From assembly GCA_934047225.1 (NCBI GenBank), contig OW203983.1:37506310-37570309 (forward strand): a stretch of 64,000 nt of DNA, written 5' to 3'. This document shows positions 21,801 through 33,800 of this stretch, piece after piece. How positions within the stretch are numbered: the stretch's first letter is position 1; each line of letters opens with the position of its first letter. The DNA is from Ypsolopha sequella. Its lineage: Eukaryota; Arthropoda; Insecta; Lepidoptera; Ypsolophidae. The position numbers and the translations under genes were made by a program. The notes beneath the pieces are model-generated. The model was not told where the DNA came from. It saw only the letters and a list, made by a program, of their open reading frames with translations, and did not search any database.

Positions 21801-24800
21801 CCCATTTCATGCAGTTTCGCAATAACCATGCGTAACGGGACGTGGCTCGAAACGGTTGAGCGACCGAGCCAGTCCTGGGGAAGAATAAGGAAAATTATAT
21901 GTAACTGATCGAGATGCCGCCTGCCGACTTACGCACGAGACTGGCAACTGACTTTTGGCGGCACAGGGACATTAAATGCTACAGGTCCAAGCACGTATCC
22001 AAGGGGGGGTGGGGGGGGGGGATAGTTGGTATGTATTTCCCTCAAAATCTAGCATAACATACACGGGACGGGACAAATTCTAATTTGGCGGCATTATTGC
22101 GACGAAAATATCGCAGTCAGTGTTGTGTGCCAAGTGGAAGAATATAGAAAAGACACCATTCGAAATTATGAAAGTTCTGGATGCGTCCTGACCCAATGTC
22201 GTCCCTCGAAACAAAATTCTGGATACGTACTTGCACAGACCGAAGATCTTTTCATGTGGTTTCATTTAAGGATACTCATATGTTCTTTTAGGTATCACAA
22301 TATTTACAGTATGCTTTTGATATGGCACTTCGACTAATTTCAGTTTCGTAGAGCGTCGTCTCTGTCACCGGGCTGTTAGTGCTTCGTGCGACAGAGATGA
22401 CGCTACGATACGACGTGCCATATCCAAGGCTTTGTAGTTGTTCGTGAATGTTGCTATAGGTACTTACTTTTCGTGTGAAGATAGATTCAACGATTTCCCA
22501 GTTCTTCAAGCTCGCGTGGACGTTCAATACCACCCAGTCGTACTGGAGAGGACTTATCTGTAATTAAGAGAGTAAATTTATGAATTATGGACACTTGGAA
22601 TAAGAATAGTTAACGTTGCAAAAAACACAGGAATAAAGTTATGTATATAAGGTCTTTCAATTGAAATTGAAAGTAATTTAGGAGGTGGTTCAGTATCGTT
22701 AATACATCACATTCCACTGCAAAGTACTTTTTTTTGCGCGAACTTTTTCTTCACTTGTCCATACAAACTGAGTCAGCTGATCGGACCACTTTGTACTGAG
22801 AAGTGAAAAAAAAGTTCGCGCAAAAAAAAATGCTTTGCAGTAGAATGTGATGTATTAACGATACTGAATAACCTCCTAAATTACTTTCAATTTAAAGTGA
22901 AAAGTTATATAGATGTATGTTATTTACAGAAATCCGTATTTACTACTCTGTCAAGAAAGTAACGGGAAAAAATCAATAATATACAAAATGTTAGTTATCC
23001 ATCAAAATTTATTTTATCACCTTCAAAGTATGCTCCTTCGGAAACAATACACTTACGCCAACGAATAACCCAATCATCAAAACATTTTTTAAACGCTTTT
23101 TCCCGAATTAAATTCAGTTCTTGCTGCGAATTCTTCTTTATGTCTTCTACCGAATGAAAACGGGTGCCACGAAGTGGTAATTTGAGTTTAGGAAAAAGAA
23201 AGAAGTCGGTTGGAGCCATATCTGGTGAAAAAGGTGGTTGCCCGATGGTATTTGTTGAGTTTTTGATCAAAAATTCGTTCACAATGATGGCCTTGTGCGA
23301 AGGCGCATTATCGTGGTGCAAAAACCAAGAATTTTCTTTCCACAGATCCGGCCTTTTTCGTCGAATTTGTTCTCTTAAACGCCGCATCACGCTCAAATAA
23401 TATTCTTTATTTACCGCTTGACCTTCCGGCAAGAATTCCGAGTGCACAACACCGCGATAGTCAAAGAAAACAGTCAACATAACTTTGACTTTTGATCGAC
23501 TTTGGCGTGGTTTTTTCGGTTTCGGTTCAGTTGGGAGGCGCCACTCCGAAGCTTGTTGACTAGTTTGCATGTCAAACTCGTAAACCCACGTCTCGTCACC
23601 AGTAACAATACGTTTCAGGAATGTTGGGTCGGAATTGACTCGTTCTAGCATGTCCTCAGCGACTCTTATGCTATTGAGTTTTTGGAGAAAATTGAGGTCT
23701 TTTGGGACTAGCCGAGCGGCAACATGTTTCATACCCAAATGATTATTTAAAATGGTACGGATCGACTCGTGAGACATAGAAAGTTCGGCGGCTATCTCTC
23801 TCAAACTTGAATGAGGATTTTCAGTCACTATTTTCTTCACTTTTGCGATATTAACTTCAGTTGCAGACGTTGATGGCCTACCAGAGCGAGGCAAATCTTC
23901 TATCACATCTCACCCACTTTTGAACGCTTTGTACCACCCATAAGCACGTGTTTTTGACAAAGTCGATTCACCGTAAGCCTTTTGTAACATTTTCAGTGAC
24001 TCTGAACACGAAATTCCATTGGCGATACAAAATTTAAGACAAACTCTTTGTTCAATGTTTTTGTCCATTATGAAATTCGCAATACACACAAGATATGATA
24101 TGACTAAATACAGCACTGTATTTAATCTAAATAACAGATGCAACTCAAACTCCGCGCCAAAATGGAAAACAGTTGTGCCAATCTTACAACAACAAGAATT
24201 AACAACATTTGAATTTGGAACCATAGACAAATCAGCCATTCCCGATACTTTCTTGACTGAATGTATAGCTTAATCTAATTTTTTAAACGATATCTCACAC
24301 AGGCCGAGCCTGATTTATGAGGGCCTTTATTAACCCAGACGGTCACCCAAAAATGGTGGCTTCACAGCAAAATACGGATACGAGGCAGAGACGAACTGAA
24401 CTGGAAATAGATAATCAATGGGTAGTACTATACAACCCACTACTTTCCAAAATGTTCCAAGCACATATAAACGTAGAATACTGCAATTCAGTAAAATCCA
24501 TGTCTGTAAGTATGTGAACAAAGGCAGTATTTCAAATGGGAAGATTAAATTAACAGTAATGAGGTCATCAGTCATACTCTCATTGAAGGAGTCTCATACC
24601 TAGTTGTTTTGGAATCGATGGGTTACATGTTGTTAGAATTATGGCGAATATATCTCTAGTTAGTTCAGCTGAGATTGTGAGTGAGGCTTCTTGTAGTGTT
24701 CATTCCCACTGGTCCTAAGCGTTGGTATGCTTATCTGTACGTCTGACATAGGTAATAATAACATACTGTATAATAATAATAGTTTATTTAAATCAAATTA

Positions 24801-27800
24801 TCATATTACAGTGTTTGAAAAACAAGTTACATAAAACAAGTTGCCAGTAAGTACGTCTGTGCCCGAACTAGGTGCTAGAGTACTCTAGACCGGTGTTTCA
24901 GGCAGCAGCGCTCTTCCAATATTTACAATCTTATGATAGTTTTATTGAGTGAGACAAGTAAAATTATATAGTGTAAAATAAAATAAACTAAAGTAAATAT
25001 GTGAAGGGTGTTCCTCTCTGTGTGTGTAGGTGTAGAGTGTATATGTGTGAGTGTGAGAGGGTGTGTCAATGTGTATGTATGAAAGACAAAATAATAATAA
25101 TAGTAATAGTTAAGAGTTACATAATAATAAAATAATAAACTTGAACTTAAACCATGACTGAAAAGTGATTTTGTTTGAAGCTTTTAGGTTTATATATTTA
25201 ATAAATCTTCTGTTTCACTGTAATTTAGTTTTTTAAGCCATTCAATGACAGTTCCTTTACATTGTGTTCTATTTAGTGGGTATATATTAATTATTTTATT
25301 TATTTTATTGTAAAGATATGGTCCGAGGAATGGAAGGTATTTATTAACGTAAGCGTGTTTAAACGTCGGTATAGTACAAACTCTATCATTACGTCGACGG
25401 GTTAGAAGAGAAGGATCGTATATGAAAAAAATCAAATCCGTCAAGCTCATCCAGAACCGGCCATCCAATTCTACGACGACATCTTCAGTGAAACCAGACC
25501 TTAGGACAACTTGCTTACCTTGCCCACGACAATATGCTTTTAGTATGCTAAACTTCGAAATTACAGAGGAAAAAAGCTACAACATCAACGAACTACTTCA
25601 ATACATTGCTCACAAGAAACCACCCTTCAATGACAATAAAATAAAATTTACAACGTTATATTGGACCGGTGGATCTACCGCGTAATTCTCATTTTCATAA
25701 ATATCAACTTGAGATTGAAATTTGACGTGCGTGCGACAACGCCCGCCTAACATGCCATCTCTTTTGCACGCGTTGTATTTCGCATGCATTTGCTTGAAGT
25801 TGATACAAATGAGAATTACGCGGTAGAGCCCCGGGACAACAACAACACTGGCGCCATTTAGCCATCAGTTACTTTTATTTTTACTTTAGTGTTTGTGTTC
25901 CGTTTTAACTCTAGAACCACTCAACGGATTTGCATGCGGCTTTATTATCGTCGTAGTGATCCTGGTCGTGACGGTAGTGATGCTTGGCGGTTATATTATC
26001 AACACCCCTTATAGCCTATTTGCTGACCAGGGTCACTACGATGATAATAAAGAAAACCGCATCCAAATCCGTTGAGTGGTTGTCGAGTTAAACCGGAACA
26101 GAGAAAAAGATATTATTGGTTTAGCCTCAGTACAATACTATTAACACATTTCATTTTTTTTCAATGCAAGTGTTCGTAAAGGCCCACTTTTTATGCATCA
26201 AAACCGAACAGAAAGTCGATTATATTGCCCTGGGGCTTTATTATTATTATTTTATTTTATTTACTAGAAGTTGGTTAACCTGCAACATAAGTGTTATACT
26301 TTTTTTCCACTGTTTAACGGCTTTGGATACAGTCTTTTTGAGCCAATCAAAATTTAAAGTTCACAAGATTATATTTGTTTTATTTCCTCACACTATGCAT
26401 TGAGAAACGTAGTAAGATACACGGGCGTAAGAGCAATAAATTACTCGGTTACGTTTAAAACACTCGTAATTTATTCCTTTTCGCCCTTGTAGCATAAACT
26501 ACTATTAAACTTCGCAATAATATTCTATGTACCGACACGACTATTTTAAAACGTTATTATTAGTATAGATAGATTGTAGCTGCAACCTACATACTCATAC
26601 TTAAATCAGATTGACGTATCATACGTCTAGGGTATCGGTTCTGAGTTTAAGTGATAGGTAGGATATAAAAAAAAAAAAACATACAGTCGAATTGAGAACC
26701 GCCTCCTTTTTGAAGTCGGTTAATAACGTTTAATGATCAATCTTACCTGTTGTTGCTGACACAGCGTCAGTGGTGACATCATTTTCCCGGCACCTTCATT
26801 CCAATGGTGTTTACAGCAGTAAGCCAAGCAATGTACGACGGATTTGTTGTTCAGTTCTGGATTGTTCACGCACTTTTGCCATTCTGGAACATTGAATTGT
26901 AAAATGATTACAAATGTATTGACAGTAAAGGAGGATCTTTGCCTGATTGGGCTAGGAGTTTCCCGTAGTTTAATCTTCTGTGCTTAGAAGTGTACATTTA
27001 AAATATTTCTGTACACCTATTTACAACATTGGTGGATACAACTAGGAATGCAATCTCGGTATACCAAGATCTCGAAATACCGAGATCTCGCACATATATT
27101 GCAAGATCAATCACGCATCGTTATCAGTGCGAGATCTCGCAAGATTTGCGAGATCAAGCTGCAGCGGATATTACAAATGCAGGGCATTGACGACACTTGA
27201 ATAACTTAAAAGAAAAAAACTTTAGATTTGCTGGGTCGAGAAGACAATAACTGCATTTTGCATCATAAAATCATCAAATTCATTTTGTTGAAATAATGGA
27301 ATTAGAAAGAACTATTGTCTGTAGCTGGGCTAGCCTACAGGCTATCTATATAAAGTGAAAACGCCATTTTTAAATAAAATCAGTCTACCCTACTGTTGAC
27401 AATAAACAAATTTTCCAAATAAACATAACAAATCAAATGAAAAAAAAACACATGCCCATATTTCCAGTTGGTTTTTAAAGTTATTATTATTTGGGAAAGC
27501 TTTTCAGTATGGTCAGTAGAATAATATAATTAACTATTATAAGTATGTTTAAATACATCCCTTTAATCAGATTAATATCTTGGTTTAATTTTTTTATTAA
27601 CCAGTAGTTGAAACAATATTTTTTCGAAATAATTTTTATTAGTACAAGATCTCACTAATACCGAGATCTTGCGAGATTGATTTTATTCAATCTTGCAAAT
27701 ACCGAGATTGACATTTAGGTGCAAGATTGCATTCCCTAGATACAACACGCCCAGAATATTTGACTCAACTTTTCGTTTCAATTTGGGTGCACTTTTACTC

Positions 27801-30800
27801 AGTATAGTTACAGTATAGGTAGGTATGTAGATAGGTTTATCAAAAGCGCCTTAAGGTTTAAGACACCTAAAAATGTCCCTTTTTTACTTTGTGTCAGAAT
27901 GGGCTCCCTAAAATCAAATTCTAGATCCACCCTTGACTACAAAAACGTGAATATGGTTTATAAGGTATGGAGGTTACGCCTCGTATACTTATAGAAACAG
28001 TTGGTAGTGGTTCGAATAATATGCAGTAAAATACTCACCTAAAAACTTAATATAACTTGTAACGGTTTTGGTTTGACACACATCCACGCCTGGTTGATCG
28101 AAGTGGTTCGATAGAATATTGTTCAGTTTACGATGTTGACTGTCCACGCTGTTGCTTTGATTTTTTACGTGGTGTTGGAATTGATACATCTAAAAAGCAA
28201 TTACAATCCTTCAAATACATGTAAAACAAAGAAAAAATTAAAATTAAGCCGAGTCTGATGACCTATTAAAAGTTGTCATATATGTCATATATTATCATAT
28301 ATGTACTTAGATCCAAGTGTATCGTTCTTTTTGCCTACGCAACGCAAATATACCTAATAGCACTGCACGCTGCGACCCCAAATAATTGAAGGTGTTTGGA
28401 TGATTTTAATTAGAAAGACAAAAACCAGGAACAAGGGACCAGGAACAAGGTTCAATGATCACCAACCGAGCCCCCAGCACGAGTCCAGGCGGCCGGCCGA
28501 TAAATCCCATCCTATATACTACATACTAATAGGTTACATATTATTATACATTACATATACATGCCTACCTCTGTATGTGAGTTTGTAGTCCGATTGTTCA
28601 ATGTACAATCCTTGGGCCAGGATTTGAACCTGCGATCTGCTTACAAGGCAAGTGCTCTCCCAACTGAGCTAACTGTTTCGATTATTTTACGTTTAAGAGC
28701 ACGTATATGAGCAATAAATATATTATAAAAGTTCAAGGGTTCAAATATTTTATGATATTTTCGTTTGAGAGGGATTTAATTTTTTTTCTAACTTTCAAAC
28801 AAAGTATCATTGTTCTTAATTTACTTTCATATGTCTGCTCAGAATATCATGTGTGCTTCAATTTCAAGTTGTTCGTCATTTGGACCGAATTTTTGTTCAA
28901 ATGGCCGAGTCGCCTCGCTACTAATTACTAATACATGAAAACAGCACAATACTCACAGCTGCTTCCGGACTCCGCCCAAGCATTCTAGAACAAAAATTAG
29001 GGACGATTACATTTTGATGTAATTACAATATCATAATTACAATTAAATATTAATTAAATATCGTAATTACAATAATTACAAAAAGCGGTTTTATAAGTAC
29101 CTACATGGCATGGTTTGACCTATGTTATAATATTACATTAAAACACCGAAATTCTGCGCTGTCATTGGCCAAATTTATTATAACACTGCTAGATAACCAA
29201 TCACAAGCAATGACGGTCTGTCTTAATTTCTCAAGCCACGCCCCTTTACTCTTCTCGCTTCTGATTGGTCTCAGGCATCTACATACTAATTCCATCATTC
29301 CTCATTTTTCTTGAATTCGTTTTTGATGGCCGTAGATAAAGTATTGTGTGCATAATTAGACATTGGGACACTCGTGCAAATCTATTACGAAACGAAGTTT
29401 GTTTCGTAAACAACACGTGTCCGGTGTCTCACATCATGTCACAGTTGCACAAAATATTATTTTAATTGGTAAAAATGTACATAAGGTGCTGGTGGACATA
29501 TTTATTCCAAGATCCATTATGGATTTAACTAAAACTCACGTAAGTAAGTCACTGAGTTCTCCGATTTTGCCTTCATTCTGTAAGAAGCTGATGTAATGGT
29601 TCAACGCTAGAGGGCACGATGAGAGCAGTTCATAGACCAGCTTTTTGTTCAACGTCTGGATAAGGTACAGGACCACCTGGAAAATAGATATAAATATCTC
29701 ACATGTTTATGTTATAATGTGCCTTGAAGACAGGGTTCGAAATTATCAAGATCATTACGCTGCTTGAGACTTATCCGACAATAATCGGATAATCTTCGGA
29801 TAATTATCACCAGTGTAAGAAATTAATTTGTTATATTATTTCATAACACATGGATTATAATTTGGGCAATTCTAACAAAAACAAATACATTTTATGATTT
29901 TTATTAAAAATCCATAACAAATTAACATTAATTAAAGTAAAAATCATTTTTAGTATTATATTTTAAATTATTTAAAGTAGCGCTTTAAAGCGCTGCAGAA
30001 ACGCGCGAAAGCACTCTAAATCCGAAATGATTTTTTATGGTACGGGGAATCCCCACGGCGGCGGCAGAGAATATCACACACTCACCTCCCCGCGCGAATT
30101 TAACGTCCCCCGCAAGTTAGTGGCAAATCTGGAGGCAGGCAGAGCCATAGAGTATATAATTAGACTGGAAAGCTCGAGTAGCACTCGTTCGCTGCGCGCG
30201 TATTTTGTTTTGTTTTCTTGATTTTGAACACAAACACTTGTACTATTTGTTTTATGTTATGAAACAAATAGTACAAGTGTTTGTGTTCAAAATCGAGATG
30301 CTTTTTATGTTTCATCAAGTGCCAACAATCGCAAGTATAAATCTTGTTTTGTTTTATTACGATACTGATTTTTAATCAATATGGTTCGTTATTGTGGTAT
30401 ATACGAATGCCTAGAAAACGGAGAAACCAATAAAGAACGGAGATATTTCAAATTTCCTTCCTTCCGATGAACTAAGCCATTTTCTTTTATGTACGTAAAA
30501 ACACCTTTGACTCCTCTGAAAGGATTTGTGTCGTGACGTTGACGATGTTTAAATTTTACTCAAATAACTTCACGCGTGCCACCGTTACAAAATTGTGTCA
30601 GTGCGCTGACGAACGATCGCCGCCGTTGCGGCATCATAAAGGGAAGGCGGCTTTGACTAAAGCAAATACGGAAGGCGGGCTGCGGGGCCATTAACCCCTG
30701 CGTTTGGACAGACGGGAGTCGATTGAAATATTTGTCTAATTTATTTTTAAAGTTATGAAAAAGCGGCGGTAACTCAGGGGTAGAACGCTGGCTTCTCAAT

Positions 30801-33800
30801 CTTGAGATCCAGGTTCTATCCGCGGTTGGGCATGCACCAATGAGTTTTTCGGAATTAACATAATGCGCATCGTATTTGCATATAGGTAAGTACTTCCCAC
30901 TTTCTGAACGGTAAAGGAAAACATCGCGATGAAACCTGTATGTCCTAAAAATCGTGTGTTTGTGCCCGAAGTACTTATGGCAATAGGGCTCACCTCCCAC
31001 CACGTTGGGACGTAATATCTGTAGGTGAAACGCTGGTGTACCGAGAGTGGACTGTGACTTGCATTTCAAAGTTCACACTCGGAACACCTCTGACACGCTA
31101 GTAATATAACTCAATGCTCTGACACCCTCTCGGGCATTCAGGTCGTGACGATATATATATTTTTAATACAAATTTATCCATGGGGAACCAGAACTAGGAC
31201 CTAGGGATTAACCACGCTAAAATTTAGGAAGAGAATCATATAAGTTGCTGACTATAAATGTTGTCCCTCTCGATCGACGACGCTCACACGCTTGCTGCCA
31301 GCCCTAGACTAGCTCACGCACACACACAAGCGTGTGCGGACAAGCCAGATGCGCGCGTGAGAGTGTAGGTAAATAACTTGAGCGATGACTATGAAGTGTT
31401 GGGGGTGTGGCGGCGGCGGCGGGGCGCGGACGCGGCACGTTGACAATTCGTGCGTTCGGTTACACGCAAGTGCGGAAATACACGTTCGAATACAGTACAC
31501 TTTCATGAACGCAATTTTTGTTATTATCAATTGATAAGTATCGAGCTATTTTTATCAAGATAATTGTCATGATAATGATCTAGATAATTAAGACGGATAA
31601 TTATATTTTCGAACCCTGCTTGAAGAAAAAGCATAAATAAACAAACTCTTACGGTAAGAATAGCGTTGCCATCACCAATAGCAACGGCACCAAACAACAG
31701 CTCTTTTTTGCCTTTTAAGCTTCGGTGTTTGTGCAGCGAATAGGTCCGACCGAGCACAAGTCTTTTCAAGGTTACTGGTACAGTTTCATCGGCATCTACA
31801 TGCGTAGGTTGCTTACTTGGTGGATCCTTGCCTGACTGGGCTAGGAGTACTGAGAACAAATAATGATAAGCTTCAGTTCAATTATAGGTACCTACTAGCT
31901 TTCGCCCGCGTTGATTAAGTTTGTGTGTAATCCTATCGAATCTGTCAATATTTTTCGGACCCTTAATCTGGTTTGGAGTGCTTTTGGTTCTCATGATGTC
32001 TTATTTATTGATCCCCTGGTAAAGTGTCTTTGGCATTCGTTTCCGACCGAAGTCATTTTTATAATAACTGATTTGATCCCCTAGTAAAGTATTTTCGAAG
32101 AAACTATTCCTTGTTATCTGTATTGATCCTCTGCTACAGTGTCTTTGATGAGGTTCGGTTTCCGACCGAAATTGATCCCTAGGTAGTGTCTTTTGCGGGT
32201 AAAAAGTGGGTGTACCAAGGGTGGACTGTAACTCGCATTTCTCGATGTTTTTCGTGTTTTTTTTTTGTTTTAATAAATACCGATTTTCTTTAAACGTTGG
32301 TTACTTAATAAAAAATGATTTTTTATTGAATGAATTAATGAATGATTTATTATCACTGGTAAAGTACATAGGTAATAATTAACTACGTAACACAATATTA
32401 TACATATGTGTGCTTGTATTGTATACGTACATACAACCAATGATCTAAGATCATTGCGTACAACGTACGGTTTTTACATCACGTTTCTATGGAAACTTGA
32501 AACCCCCTTGTCATCCCATAGATATAGGCACCGATGTAAAGAATGGAGGAGTAACACATCACTTTTCTATAGAAACTTGTTACACCTCATTGCCATCGCA
32601 TGGGAACTGAGTTATGAGATTAAGGCGATAAGTAAATGTTTTAGCGTCCGTTACTCTATATGCGAAAAAACCCTCAAGCGAGAGGGACGGATTCGAGGGA
32701 AAGTAGCAAAATATCGGCTTTTTATTAATATAAAATGTACTCGAGTTGCTATCAAAATTTCATTTAACCGGTCCTAGATACTGTTATATCTAATAAAATA
32801 TAATCGTAGTCCACATGTCATTCCAAGTTGTCAAACCAGGAGAAATGGTGTTGAAAAGGACCTCATTTCCATAAATATTTTTATTGAGCCGAATTTCTCC
32901 AATCCCGTTTCTGTTTAAGGGGCTATACCGTGAAAATTGACACTTTTTGAAGTTATTTATCTGCTCTTTTAATGAAGTTCCAAGTAAAATAAATTAGTAT
33001 AACAATTTTGGGACCTTTAACTAGATTTTGGTCCATCAGAAACGCGATAGGAGAAATTTCATTCGATAGAAATAATTATTGAAATCAGGTCTAAATTTAC
33101 ACTTTTTTTGATATTCTGACAAATAAGGATAGCATACAGACTTGAAAAATATTTATTTAGATGGGTTTTAACTACACCTAAATTACTGGTTATGGAATTT
33201 TTTGTAGCTATTTTAGTTAATTTTGCATTAATTTAAAACCGACTTTTTGACAATTTTCCCCGATTCCGTCCCTTTCGCACTGCGGGTCTTTCTGCCTGGA
33301 GTAACGGGTCCTTTGCTAGCACGGTATATCACCTTAACAGATCCCTAGAAAAAGATACCAAAAATAATATTCTATTATATCAAAATAATACCTTCCTTAC
33401 TGAAGTAGATATGCAAATTCTAAAAGTGTTGATTTTTTTTCCGCAGCGTCTTAAAAGTAGCCTGTCCTATTCCAGGTCCAGAACTACATTGTGCAAAGTT
33501 TCACCCCAGTCGGTTCAGTAGTTACACTGTGAAGAAGTAACAAACATACATCTATCCATCCATACATACATCCAAACTTTCGCATTTATAATATTAGTGG
33601 GTGACCGAATGCACACACTGGCTTTCGAAATTAACAACAAAAAATATCTTTTCAATGCAAGTGCTCTAAAGGCCCACTTTTTATGCATCAAAACCGAACA
33701 GAAAGTCGATTATTTTGCCCTAGGGCTTTATTATTATTTTTTTATTTATTCACAATGATTGGCTAACCTGCAGCCTTTCCTGTGTCCCATAAATGTTATA

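Larger units (their letters stand above)
29731..31618. mobile_element. 1.9-kb hAT-type element filling Vps16B intron 3
   Basis: Ends CAGGGTTCGAAATTATC and ATTTTCGAACCCTG with a perfect 8-bp duplication CTTGAAGA (29723-29730, 31619-31626), 1888 bp. The interior has no long transposase frame. It includes a hairpin (30225-30296) and a complete SINE (30763-31157). It takes up almost all of the 1976-bp intron; without it and one duplication copy the intron would be 80 bp. Confidence 0.9.

Noticed and set aside
22080..22337. ORFs on both strands between Vps16B exons 8 and 9
   Set aside because: The true exons on either side join in phase without them, and no family match was seen.
28606..28680. 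Functional tRNA-Thr gene
   Set aside because: A and B boxes are present but the acceptor stem does not pair; it fits a tRNA-derived repeat.
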